This document shows, in pieces, positions 16,671 through 24,718 of a stretch of 27,947 nucleotides of DNA. Position 1 is the first letter of the stretch. Each line of letters starts with the position of its first letter. This DNA comes from Blastocatellia bacterium (GTDB taxonomy: Bacteria > Acidobacteriota > Blastocatellia > Pyrinomonadales > Pyrinomonadaceae), in NCBI GenBank assembly GCA_013695195.1, contig JACDAY010000388.1, forward strand, positions 1-27,947, given 5' to 3'. The translations under genes were made by a program, and so were the position numbers. The notes beneath the pieces are model-generated. The model was not told the DNA's origin, searched no databases, and worked only from the letters and a program-made list of their open reading frames with translations.

Positions 16671-18776
16671 TCATTTTTCCAATTTATCTTTTAGCCTCTC
16701 GATGTCTGTTCGATCAGAAGCCAGCCTAAGAGCTTTTTCCCAGGCTTCTTTGGCTAAACCTGCTTTTCCCTGCTTTTGATAAAGGTCGCCTAAGTGTTCC
16801 TGGATCGCTGCTGAACCGGTATCGATACGGGCGGCGTCTTTAAGAAATTTTTCGGCATCGGTCAACCTTCCGAGCTTGAAATATGCCCAACCGAGGCTGT
16901 CCAGGTATGAGGGGTTTGTCGGGTCGACCTTCAGGGCTTGCCTGATGAGATCGAGAGCTTCCTCAAAGTGCTCATCGCGCTCGAGAAGAAAATAACCGAG
17001 ATTATTAAGAGCAATCGGATTTCCGGGAGTTTGTTTTAAAATGTCACGAAGCGTGGTTTCGGCTCCCTTAAAATCGCCGGACATTTGCTGTGCTGTCGCC
17101 AGGGTCAATCTGGCGATCTGCTTTCGCTCATTCCCGCGTGCAATGAGGAATGCTTGATTGGCTGCGTCGGCAGCCTCTTTGCCGCGGTTTGCCTGGCTGT
17201 AAAGATTGGAAATAAAAAGATAATTTGAAAATTCATCGTATCCGGGCAAAAAAGCCGATAGCGTATTCCTGCTGTTGGCAGAAGAGCCGGTAACGGGCAC
17301 CGCCGGCTTTCTGCCTGCGAGACTTTTAATAAGAGTTACTGCCTCATCCACCTGGCCGGTTTCGGCCAACAACGTCGCCTCGAGGCGGATAAAGCCGTAG
17401 TCATCCGGGTATTTGATCCTGACCGCCCGAATCGACGCAAGTGCCTGCGGCTTATTGCCGGTTTCGCGGTAAAACGATATTAGCTGCCGGTCGGCGAAGA
17501 GATCGTCCTTGCCTAAAAGCTTTCTCGCACGGTCAATTACAAGTCGCACATCGTTCGGCCGATTCGAAAGCTTATGCGTTTGGATCATTTTTTCAAATAC
17601 ATGCATCACAAATTCGCGTTCATCGGCTGCAAGAGTCTGTGCGTGATGCACCCCGCGAATTTTCATAGCTTCTTCGTAAAACGTGATCGCCTCGCCGTAG
17701 CGGTCACCGCCGTTATAAAGATCGCCAAGCGTAACATGCAGTGCAGATGCACCGGCAAGATCCGAAGCCCTAAGCTTTTCCGCGGAGCCGCGCAATAGTT
17801 TTACAGCATCTTCCAAGTTTCCGGCACGTGCCAGAACCCTGGCAAGTAAATTGAGCAGGGGCATATTTCCCGGATTTATGAAGAAAGCCCGTTGAAGGGA
17901 TTCAATCGCAACTCCGGCGGTAGGGCCGTCGGTAGATTCGACGGCCTCACGTAAAATATCAATTGCTTCCGCATTATCGGGATCGTCGGCTATCAAAACG
18001 GTGAGCGTTTCCACCGCTTCCTGAATACGGCCGGCTTTAATAAGCGCTTCACCGAGTTTTAAATAAGCGCTTTCCGGCGCAAGGCTTTCCCGTCCTCCCA
18101 TAACACGAGCGTAAAAATCTACGTCAGGTGGCGAGGCGGAACCCAGCCACTTTTTCAATGTACCGATTTGTTCGGCGGGCTTGCCCGTCTTTTCATAAAA
18201 CGCACTTAAAAAAGCCCAACCTTCAGCATTTCGCGGGTCGAGACGCGTAACATGGTTCCATTCCGCAACAGCTTTAGTAGCAAAAACAGGATTAAAAACT
18301 CCGTCATTAAGAAAGCTTTTTATTGTGTAGAGGCGGGCAAGGAGGCGATGTCCGCCGAAATTATCGGGCTCGATCTTCGTAGCCATTGCCGCGAGACTGA
18401 TTGCTTCTTCAATGTCTGAAGAACCGGCTCTTGTTTCCAATTCCGCGAGGGCAGTATAACCTTCGGCAAGCGACGGATTGAGATCAACAGCTTTTTGAAA
18501 GCCCTGTTTTGCTAATTTCAATGCGTTGGCTTTGCCGGCGTGCGATTGCAGACGTCCGGACATCCATAAGTTCCTTTGGGCTTCGAGTAATTTCGCGTAA
18601 GCTTGTTCACGGCGTTCGCGGGGCGGGTCTGGATTCAGCGCCAAATCTTTAAGATTCTTCTCAAGTAAAACTGAGATTTTTGGTGCGGGGCTCGGAATCG
18701 GTAAAGTTTGTGAACCCGCTAACTGAGCGGTGGAGATAACAGCGACAAATAGAAATATAATATGTCGTAAACTCAT
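16671..18776 (-). CDS. Large secreted TPR-repeat protein
   Basis: The 701-residue protein has an N-terminal signal peptide (hydrophobic core ~5-20, then AGSQ) and is otherwise made of TPR-type helical repeats. Clear units include LAEGYTALAELETRAG (~103-118), AEGWAFLSAFYEKTGKPAEQ (~184-203), and near the C-terminus IALNNLGYFLLERDEHFEEA, SYLDSLGWAYFKLGRLTDAE and AIQEHLGDLYQKQGKAGLA. TPR arrays bind partner proteins. The likely location is the periplasm or outer-membrane face. The start is supported by GAGGG about 8 bases upstream. It follows the BamD-like gene on the same strand, with a hairpin terminator between them. The partner is unknown. Family identity beyond 'TPR' is not resolved; BTAD-like or lipoprotein-assembly TPR proteins are alternatives. 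Confidence 0.85.
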   Translation of the reverse strand: MSLRHIIFLFVAVISTAQLAGSQTLPIPSPAPKISVLLEKNLKDLALNPDPPRERREQAYAKLLEAQRNLWMSGRLQSHAGKANALKLAKQGFQKAVDLNPSLAEGYTALAELETRAGSSDIEEAISLAAMATKIEPDNFGGHRLLARLYTIKSFLNDGVFNPVFATKAVAEWNHVTRLDPRNAEGWAFLSAFYEKTGKPAEQIGTLKKWLGSASPPDVDFYARVMGGRESLAPESAYLKLGEALIKAGRIQEAVETLTVLIADDPDNAEAIDILREAVESTDGPTAGVAIESLQRAFFINPGNMPLLNLLARVLARAGNLEDAVKLLRGSAEKLRASDLAGASALHVTLGDLYNGGDRYGEAITFYEEAMKIRGVHHAQTLAADEREFVMHVFEKMIQTHKLSNRPNDVRLVIDRARKLLGKDDLFADRQLISFYRETGNKPQALASIRAVRIKYPDDYGFIRLEATLLAETGQVDEAVTLIKSLAGRKPAVPVTGSSANSRNTLSAFLPGYDEFSNYLFISNLYSQANRGKEAADAANQAFLIARGNERKQIARLTLATAQQMSGDFKGAETTLRDILKQTPGNPIALNNLGYFLLERDEHFEEALDLIRQALKVDPTNPSYLDSLGWAYFKLGRLTDAEKFLKDAARIDTGSAAIQEHLGDLYQKQGKAGLAKEAWEKALRLASDRTDIERLKDKLEK

Positions 18777-18809
18777 TAAAAATCCCTCAACACGCCTAGG
18801 TTTTATTTT

Positions 18810-18840
18810 AAAAGAAAAGCGGTTATCGTGAACCGCTTTT
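18810..18840 (-). terminator. Hairpin terminator after the BamD-like gene
   Basis: Read on the minus strand, arms 18840-18831 and 18824-18815 (AAAAGCGGTT type, 10 bp perfect) enclose a 6-base loop and run into T-rich sequence. It lies 20 bases past the BamD-like stop and only 38 bases before the TPR start. Confidence 0.65.
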
Positions 18841-18860
18841 TAACTAGCTTTCATGTTGAT

Positions 18861-20381
18861 CTACTGTTTTTGCTCGGGCTGTACAGACTGTGTCTGTACA
18901 CCAGCCTGCTTCTGTGAAATCACAGTTGTGAGGGCGTTTGGAATCTGATTTTTGAGAATATCGCCTTCATTTAGGATGATCTGATCGATCAGCTCAAATT
19001 TCTCCTTGTCAAAATCATTTGTCATCAAAACACCGTCTTTATCGATAGTCATCGGATAAATACCAAACAACTGATTTTTGAAATTCTGAAAAAACGAAGC
19101 CGTTTCCGGCGGTAAAACTTTCATCCGCTCCGGATTAGGTTCGGGAATGCTCGCCCCGATCAATCCAAGTTGCTCCTTTGATTTTTCAACATAATCGCTG
19201 TTTGGAAAATCGCGGACGATCCGCTGAAAATATCGGGCGGCCTGGTCTGTCTCTTCCTCAACAAGATAAGTGTTTGCCAATTTGTAAAGCGCTTCATCCT
19301 GAAAACTGAAGTTCGGGTATTTATCCAGGATCTCGCGATAACGCGATTGAGCGCCTTTCAATCCGCCTTTTTTCTGATCCACCGATTGCCCGTAATAATA
19401 ATTTGCGATCAGCAAATTGTGAAGCCCCAGATTGTCCTGCACCTGCAAAAGACGCTTATCAGCCTCGCCGCGCAATGCCGAATCTGGATATTGCTGCAAA
19501 AGTGCCTTTAAACGGACTTCGGCTCGCTTGGCGCGTGTCGCATCGCGGTCGGGCAGTCCGATCTGCCTCATTTCGGATTCACCTATTTTCAATACGACGC
19601 GGTCGGCCAAAGCATGCGTCGGGAAAAACGTCAGCCAATCCTGATAAGAAGCTATCGCCTGTATCAGGCTGCTGGTCGAGCCTTCCAAAAAGAAGGAATC
19701 TGCCACGGCGAGTTTTGACATTGGCAAATAAGGCGAATCGGGATAGGTAGTGATGATCGTCTGAAATAGAAGCCGGCCGACATCGTAATTTCTTTTTCGG
19801 ACTTCGCGGGTTGCGACGATGAACAATTCGCGGTCGCGACCGGGCGTAACAGAGCCGATCAATTCGTCAAATTCTTCGTTTCCGCCCTTGCCGAAAATCC
19901 AGAGGAATTTGCCTTTTTTCTTTATTTCACGGGCCTTTCCGACATTCGACTCAGGATTTGCACGGGCGGCCGCGGTCTCTACAAGCACGGCGTCGGCACG
20001 GGTTTGCAGATCAGCTACGGAGATCTCGAGCTGATCGATCTCGCTCGCTTCGTATTTTTCGGAGCGTTCCAGCTTTCCCCGAATACCGTTTATTTCGGAT
20101 TGAAGATCCGAAGCTTCCTTTTCAATCGAACGAAGCCGGGCAATGGGCGTGTCCGGCTTACCCTTGTCGTCTTTGGCTGCTTTGTCGTCTTTGTTTTCCT
20201 GCCTCAAAACAGATGCCGAGCTGCCAGCCGAGCGTCTGATAGTTTCAAGTTTTTGCCTCATAACCTCCAGCCGCTGCGACGGCGAACCGTCGCCAGGCTT
20301 GGTTTGAGCAAAACCTGTTACACAAAGGCCCAGCATTACTGCCATTGCCAAAATTCCCGCTTTATTCTTTAATAAAAACAT
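18861..20381 (-). CDS. BamD-like outer-membrane assembly TPR protein with coiled-coil extension
   Basis: I place the start at 20381, not the in-frame codon 36 bases upstream, because GAGGA lies 4-5 bases before this ATG and a signal peptide begins there (ILAMAVMLGLCVTGFAQT). The resulting 506-residue protein has a coiled-coil or helical region at about 35-145 (RLEVMRQKLETIRR; DLQSEINGIRGKLERSEKYE). A BamD/YfiO-type TPR domain follows (about 190-400), with YDVGRLLFQTIITTYPDSPY, LADRVVLKIGESEMRQIG and DQAARYFQRIVRDFPNSDY. BamD works with BamA to insert beta-barrel proteins. Classical BamD is a ~245-residue lipoprotein; here the protein is about twice as long and LGLC is not a good lipobox. It could also be a CpoB/YbgF-like protein. 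Confidence 0.75.
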   Translation of the reverse strand: MFLLKNKAGILAMAVMLGLCVTGFAQTKPGDGSPSQRLEVMRQKLETIRRSAGSSASVLRQENKDDKAAKDDKGKPDTPIARLRSIEKEASDLQSEINGIRGKLERSEKYEASEIDQLEISVADLQTRADAVLVETAAARANPESNVGKAREIKKKGKFLWIFGKGGNEEFDELIGSVTPGRDRELFIVATREVRKRNYDVGRLLFQTIITTYPDSPYLPMSKLAVADSFFLEGSTSSLIQAIASYQDWLTFFPTHALADRVVLKIGESEMRQIGLPDRDATRAKRAEVRLKALLQQYPDSALRGEADKRLLQVQDNLGLHNLLIANYYYGQSVDQKKGGLKGAQSRYREILDKYPNFSFQDEALYKLANTYLVEEETDQAARYFQRIVRDFPNSDYVEKSKEQLGLIGASIPEPNPERMKVLPPETASFFQNFKNQLFGIYPMTIDKDGVLMTNDFDKEKFELIDQIILNEGDILKNQIPNALTTVISQKQAGVQTQSVQPEQKQ

Positions 20382-20472
20382 AATTCCTCGTTGATGGATT
20401 TTAAGTTCCCCAGTCATATCGCATTCGTCATTAGATCGAATTTGTTATCTTTTCCGCTTTTCTTGTTTCGTG

Positions 20473-20519
20473 TTTTTCGTGGATACTCTTCTCCGTACGG
20501 AAAATTTATCCACGAAAAA
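20473..20519. repeat. Intergenic inverted repeat with nested palindrome
   Basis: TTTTTCGTGGATA (20473-20485) and TATCCACGAAAAA (20507-20519) are perfect 13-bp reverse complements. The 21-base loop holds the 8-bp palindrome CCGTACGG (20493-20500). T-runs are on the outer 5' side and A-runs on the outer 3' side on either strand, so it is not a standard rho-independent terminator, although it lies 25 bases past the rpe stop. A dispersed intergenic repeat is more likely. The rest of the 20382-20543 gap holds nothing else I can support. Confidence 0.6.
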
Positions 20520-20543
20520 AATCAAAAAGATCAAATAAAGAAC

Positions 20544-21206
20544 CTAGACCCAGACTGTTCCTTTTTCAAGCAATTGCCTTACCGATTCCGCCGGATTCTC
20601 TTTACCGTAAATTGCCGAGCCTGCAATCACAATATCGACGCCGGCTTCGACGACCACCATTATGTTTCCTTCGTCTATGCCTCCGTCGATCTCGATTTTG
20701 GTTTTTAAGCCGCGTCCGTCGATCATATGTTTCAAGCGGCGGACTTTATCGGTAGAAGTCGGAATATAAGCCTGGCCGCCGAATCCGGGATTAACAGACA
20801 TAAGCAAAATGAAATCCGCATATGGCAAAGCTTCTTCCAATGCAACCAGCGGCGTCGCCGGGTTGATTGCAATTCCCGCCTTTGCGCCGGCATCTCGAAT
20901 GGCTGTCAAAGTCCGCTGAAGATGAACGTCCGCCTCGACATGCACCGACACCATGTCCGCGCCGGCCTTTACAAACTCCACAGCATAACGGCCGGGTTCT
21001 TGTATCATCAAATGACAATCGATCGTCATTTTCGTCGCCTTTCTGAGCGATTTGACGACCGGAAGCCCGATCGTGATATTCGGCACGAAATGGCCATCCA
21101 TCACATCAACGTGGAGAATGGTTGCTCCCGCGTTTTCAACAGCAATGATCTCTTCCGCTAATCTTGTAAAATCCGCCGACAAAATCGAGGGTGCAATTTC
21201 AAACAT
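20544..21206 (-). CDS. rpe: Ribulose-phosphate 3-epimerase
   Basis: The 220-residue protein has the normal RPE length and TIM-barrel motifs. PSILSADF is at residues 6-13, the HVDVMDGHFVPNITIG loop at 32-47, DCHLMI at 63-68, SVNPGFGGQAYI at 137-148 and EIDGGI at 172-177. The metal-binding and catalytic set seen in the family is present (His32, Asp34, His65, Asp174). It interconverts ribulose 5-phosphate and xylulose 5-phosphate in the cytoplasm, in the pentose phosphate and related pathways. It lies 64 bases downstream of the PASTA gene on the same strand and is probably co-transcribed with rsmB and PASTA. Confidence 0.96.
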   Translation of the reverse strand: MFEIAPSILSADFTRLAEEIIAVENAGATILHVDVMDGHFVPNITIGLPVVKSLRKATKMTIDCHLMIQEPGRYAVEFVKAGADMVSVHVEADVHLQRTLTAIRDAGAKAGIAINPATPLVALEEALPYADFILLMSVNPGFGGQAYIPTSTDKVRRLKHMIDGRGLKTKIEIDGGIDEGNIMVVVEAGVDIVIAGSAIYGKENPAESVRQLLEKGTVWV

Positions 21207-21270
21207 TCGATAATTTCTTCCACTTTGTTGCCAAATTTACGGATTCAGTTGCACCTCGAGCGCTTCGGTT

Positions 21271-21942
21271 TTATTGTATCCGGGGGCGTGGTTGTTCGCC
21301 GGTGCTGGGTTTTGCCGGTGCTTTTTGCGGCTTAATCGCAGGGCCAATTGAAGTATTTTTATTATTCTTATCGGCCGGTTTGACTCCAGGCGCGGGATCC
21401 TTCTTGTCCGCATCGCCGGGTTTTGCATCGGAGCTGTCATTTGAGTCGGAGTTAGAATCGGACTCATTCGCGATCACATCTCTTGTCGTCTCTGCCTTTT
21501 TCTTCGCATTAGAGTTAGAATTTGCTTTGGGTTTCTTTGGTTTGTCGGAGATCATTTCCTCGATCTTTTTAGTATCATCAGATTCGATATCCTTAATTAG
21601 AGATTTTGGTGTTTCATCACCTACGAGACCGGCCTTGCTTACGACAACCAGGATCAACTGGCCCGTTTTGACAGTCTCACCGGCTTTCGGAAGCTGTTCG
21701 AGAACGGTGTTCATCTTCTCGGTGCTCGGCCGGTCGGCACGTTTTTTTATTTTCAGGCCAAGGCCCGCAAGCTCCTTTTCGCTTTCCACAAAGTCTTTCC
21801 CGGTGATCTCGGGAACCTTGATCTCCTCGCCGGAGAGCGACATATAAACGACACCCGCCATTCCACCGAGAAACGCCGCCAAAAGCACAACTACGGAAAT
21901 CAGTTTGCCTATCGCTGAAATACCTGAATTAATTATATTCAT
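21271..21942 (-). CDS. Single-PASTA-domain membrane protein without kinase
   Basis: The 223-residue protein has one membrane helix (about 12-34, ending GVVYMSL) after a short cytoplasmic N-terminus. One PASTA domain follows (~39-105): KVPEITGKDFVESEKELAGLGL, EQLPKAGETVKTGQLILVVVS. The last ~110 residues are Ser/Asn/Asp and Lys/Pro-rich and look disordered. PASTA domains bind peptidoglycan fragments and usually hang from Ser/Thr kinases (PknB/PrkC) or penicillin-binding proteins. No kinase or transpeptidase is present here. The position between rsmB and rpe is where Gram-positive bacteria have the PASTA kinase. A structural or cell-wall sensing role in the periplasm is inference. The start at the ATG is the natural one for the membrane helix. 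Confidence 0.85.
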   Translation of the reverse strand: MNIINSGISAIGKLISVVVLLAAFLGGMAGVVYMSLSGEEIKVPEITGKDFVESEKELAGLGLKIKKRADRPSTEKMNTVLEQLPKAGETVKTGQLILVVVSKAGLVGDETPKSLIKDIESDDTKKIEEMISDKPKKPKANSNSNAKKKAETTRDVIANESDSNSDSNDSSDAKPGDADKKDPAPGVKPADKNNKNTSIGPAIKPQKAPAKPSTGEQPRPRIQ

Positions 21943-22000
21943 GTTTATTACTCAGAAAAGAATACACAAAAGTTTAACATTTCCCGTTAGTAGAACAAAC

Positions 22001-23332
22001 TTAAGTTTGATGAACTTTTTCAAAAGCGGCGATAAAAAAGCCGTCCATATTGTCGCGATGCGGCAGCGTCTGTGCAAAACCATCGGCGTTCATAAAACGT
22101 TCGGGAACCCGTGGTTTTATCATCGAAAATCGCGGATTATCGGCGATAAACTTTTCGCAAATCTGTTCGTTTTCTTCCGTTTCAAGCGAACAAGTCGAAT
22201 AAATAAGCCTTCCGCCCTGTTTCACTGCCTTTGATGCGTTTTGAAGAAGTGTTAGTTGTTTTTGAGATAACCCGGCAAGATCCGACGGCTTCAGTGAATA
22301 TCGTATTTCAGGATTATGCCTTATCGTGCCCGTGCCGGAACAAGGCGCGTCAAGCAGAACAACATCGAAACTCTCATTGGCAAAAGGCAGCTCACTTTCA
22401 GCGTCATACTGTAAAACATTTACAAAACCGACGCCCTGATTTCGGCAATTGTCGCGTAGAAAACTCGCGCGGGGCCAATGTAAATCTCCTGCAACTACTG
22501 TTTCAGTTTTCATCATTTCGCGTGCCGCAATTAAAGTCGTTTTACTTCCAGGCGCAGCACAGACATCGAGGAACTTATCGCCACTCCTAATATCGATTGA
22601 GACCGCCACCATCTGCGAAGCCTCATCCTGAAAGTATATTTCGCCATTTTCAACAAGATCGAGCAGTTCGGTGTCGATTCCGTCAGCGATGAAACAGTCC
22701 TCAACAAACTCGGACATTTTCACCACGCTAACGGTTTTCTGTTCATTACAGTTGTTAAGGAATTTTTCCCGTATCTTCTGTGAACTCCGGGCAGTAAACC
22801 GGAAAGTGATTTCTGAAATTTCGTTGTTGGAATGCGCGAGCCTTTCGGTTTCCGCTACGCCGAACCGTCCGATCCATTTTTCGATCAGCCAGCGCGGATG
22901 TGAGGCCTCGACGGAAATCCGTTCAATATCGTCTGCGTATTCACACGAAATATTTTCACGGGTCGCCCGTCTCAAAATCGCGTTTACAAAGCCTTTTGCC
23001 GAGGTCTTTTTCGCGTATTGAACAAGATTCACACTATCGTTTATCGCCGAATAGTCCGGGATCCTGTCGAGGAAAAGCAGCTGATAAAGGCCTATACGCA
23101 ACGCGATCCTGACCGCCGGATCGATTTTTTTTCCTTTGCCGAAATTCCCGATTACACTGTCAAGATACATCTGTTTTCGCAAAATTCCCAGCGTGAGCTG
23201 ATGGCAAAGAGCGCGGTCCGGGGGCGATAGGATGGTTGCGTACAGCGGCAATAGCACGGATGAAAACGCCGTTTCACTCTCGATTTTCGATAATATCTCG
23301 AAAGCTGCAATTCGCGCCGGTGATATTTTCAT
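22001..23332 (-). CDS. rsmB: 16S rRNA (cytosine-967-C5)-methyltransferase
   Basis: The open frame extends 150 bases further upstream into trhO, but MKISPARIAAFEILSKIE is the usual N-terminus, so I start at 23332; this leaves 58 bases to trhO. The 443-residue protein has an N-terminal NusB-like RNA-binding domain (~1-140, with DSVIGNFGKGKKIDPAVRIALRIG-type helices). The SAM methyltransferase domain follows, with DVCAAPGSKTT (motif I), LDAPCSGTGTIRHNPEIR (motif IV Cys) and YSTCSLETEENE (catalytic Cys, about residue 381). It methylates C967 of 16S rRNA during 30S assembly. It heads the minus-strand run rsmB-PASTA-rpe and is downstream of trhO. Confidence 0.95.
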   Translation of the reverse strand: MKISPARIAAFEILSKIESETAFSSVLLPLYATILSPPDRALCHQLTLGILRKQMYLDSVIGNFGKGKKIDPAVRIALRIGLYQLLFLDRIPDYSAINDSVNLVQYAKKTSAKGFVNAILRRATRENISCEYADDIERISVEASHPRWLIEKWIGRFGVAETERLAHSNNEISEITFRFTARSSQKIREKFLNNCNEQKTVSVVKMSEFVEDCFIADGIDTELLDLVENGEIYFQDEASQMVAVSIDIRSGDKFLDVCAAPGSKTTLIAAREMMKTETVVAGDLHWPRASFLRDNCRNQGVGFVNVLQYDAESELPFANESFDVVLLDAPCSGTGTIRHNPEIRYSLKPSDLAGLSQKQLTLLQNASKAVKQGGRLIYSTCSLETEENEQICEKFIADNPRFSMIKPRVPERFMNADGFAQTLPHRDNMDGFFIAAFEKVHQT

Positions 23333-23390
23333 AACTGTCCGACAAACATAGTTTGCCGCCCGCGCTCGATTATACATCTCCCGCGACAAA

Positions 23391-24158
23391 CTAAAGTTTG
23401 CCGGACTTTTTATTCTGTGAATAATCCGGCCCGGTTCCCTTTTCCAGCTTTTCATCGACGGTGCGCCGCTCGTCGAAAACAAAACATTCGCCTTCCCAAA
23501 GCTGCTCTTTTTTCGGAATTTCCTCCAGGTATTTCAGAATCCCGCCATCGAGTTGGAAAACTTCTGAAAATCCCAAACCTTTTAGATAAGGCGCAAATTT
23601 TTCGCAACGTATGCCGCCGGTGCAGAACATTGCGACTTTTTTGTGTTTCTTCGGATCTAGATTCGCTGTTACGAACGCGGGCAGATCGCTGAATTTTTCC
23701 GTTTTTGGATTAACCGCCGAGCGAAATGTGCCGTTCTGAAATTCGTAATCGTTGCGGACATCGAGCAGATACACGTCAGGATCGCTGACTATTGTGTTCC
23801 AATCACGTGGTTTTACGTGTGTGCCGCGGCCTTTGGCAATATCGACTTTCTTTTTTAGAGTTACGATCTCGGGCTTGATCTTTACATCGATTTTGCGGAA
23901 TGGTGCATAAGCGTGGAAAGTTGATTTATAAACGATATGTGTACTCAAAATTATCCCCGCAGCCTGGACAAATTGAAGTATATTTTGCGGCTCGCCGCTT
24001 ACCGCTGCATTAAATCCTTCCGTTGCGAGAATTATTGTGCCGCTAATCGAAAATTCGCGCATTACGGCGGTTAGAGCGTTTTTTTTCTCATCCAGGAAGC
24101 TTTCGGCTTCCATATTTTTGAACTCGTAAAATGAAATTATTTGATATCGGTTTTGCAT
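23391..24158 (-). CDS. trhO: tRNA uridine(34) hydroxylase, rhodanese-fold
   Basis: The 255-residue protein matches the YceA/TrhO family. The N-terminal acylphosphatase-like domain (~1-100) has TIILATEGFNAAVSG; the rhodanese domain (~115-215) has YLLDVRNDYEF and the active loop CTGGIRCEK with Cys179 and Cys185. The family installs ho5U at U34 of tRNAs in an oxygen-dependent step, an early part of 5-methoxyuridine-type wobble modification. It is cytoplasmic. Although it carries a rhodanese fold, it is not expected to be a sulfurtransferase. It lies upstream of rsmB on the same strand and diverges from the response regulator gene, so it may lead a transcript with rsmB. Confidence 0.95.
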   Translation of the reverse strand: MQNRYQIISFYEFKNMEAESFLDEKKNALTAVMREFSISGTIILATEGFNAAVSGEPQNILQFVQAAGIILSTHIVYKSTFHAYAPFRKIDVKIKPEIVTLKKKVDIAKGRGTHVKPRDWNTIVSDPDVYLLDVRNDYEFQNGTFRSAVNPKTEKFSDLPAFVTANLDPKKHKKVAMFCTGGIRCEKFAPYLKGLGFSEVFQLDGGILKYLEEIPKKEQLWEGECFVFDERRTVDEKLEKGTGPDYSQNKKSGKL

Positions 24159-24307
24159 CGCCGGATTTGATTATATAAATTTCCTAATATTATGATAAAT
24201 TGGTCAAGGCGGCGCCACGTTAGTGTGAAGGGCGGCCGGTCAAAAAATCGAATTAGAATTTTTGACAATTATACCTTACAATAAATCGGCAGCCAGGGGT
24301 GTGGACT

Positions 24308-24676
24308 ATGTCAAAAACCATTTTAATCGTTGAGGACTATGAAGATTCGCGAATGATGATGAAGGCAATGCTGCAAATGTACGGTTATGGAGTTCTGGAA
24401 GCCGTGGACGGTCGCGAGGCTATCGAAATGGCCAGGGAACATCACCCGGAACTAATCTTTATGGATCTTGCCATGCCCGAAGTCGACGGCATAACTGCTA
24501 CTGAAGAAATACGATCTTTCGACGGTTTTGCCAATACCCCGATCATCGCGCTTACGGCATACGGCGATTTACGAGGTAAAGAAGCTATGGAGGCCGGGTG
24601 CGACGAGGTGATCTCAAAACCTATGAATTTCGACCGTCTTCAGCCGCTTTTGGAAAAATATTTAAATGGAGCCTAA
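24308..24676 (+). CDS. Stand-alone CheY-like response regulator
   Basis: I choose ATG 24308 over the in-frame GTG at 24299, because AGGGG ends 8 bases before it and MSKTILIVED is the typical start. The 122-residue protein is one receiver domain. Acidic residues are Glu9/Asp10, the phosphoacceptor is Asp53 in IFMDLAMPEVDG, and the switch residues are a Thr in ALTAYGD and a Lys in ISKPMNF. No output domain is attached, so it must signal through protein contacts, as CheY, Spo0F or DivK do. The partner kinase is not in the window. It is flanked by minus-strand genes on both sides and is the only plus-strand gene in 16.6-27.9 kb, so it has its own promoter. The 140-base upstream gap has a TTGACA but no good paired -10. 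Confidence 0.92.
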   Translation: MSKTILIVEDYEDSRMMMKAMLQMYGYGVLEAVDGREAIEMAREHHPELIFMDLAMPEVDGITATEEIRSFDGFANTPIIALTAYGDLRGKEAMEAGCDEVISKPMNFDRLQPLLEKYLNGA

Positions 24677-24718
24677 ACTTTGATAAGAAGCTATTGAATT
24701 GTCGTTACGACTCCTGCT

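Noticed and set aside
20473..20519. Rho-independent terminator of rpe
   Set aside because: On the rpe strand the hairpin ends in an A-run and the T-run is on the 5' side, the reverse of a terminator.
22671..23021. Plus-strand open frame opposite rsmB
   Set aside because: It lies wholly inside the rsmB methyltransferase and NusB domains, with no ribosome site or family match.
23333..23482. In-frame 50-residue N-terminal extension of rsmB
   Set aside because: It overlaps trhO by about 90 bases and does not resemble RsmB N-termini; the ATG at 23332 fits the family.
24262..24267. TTGACA as a -35 box for the response regulator gene
   Set aside because: No -10 hexamer lies at 16-18 bases; TACAAT at 24277-24282 is only 9 bases away. 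Not listed as a promoter.
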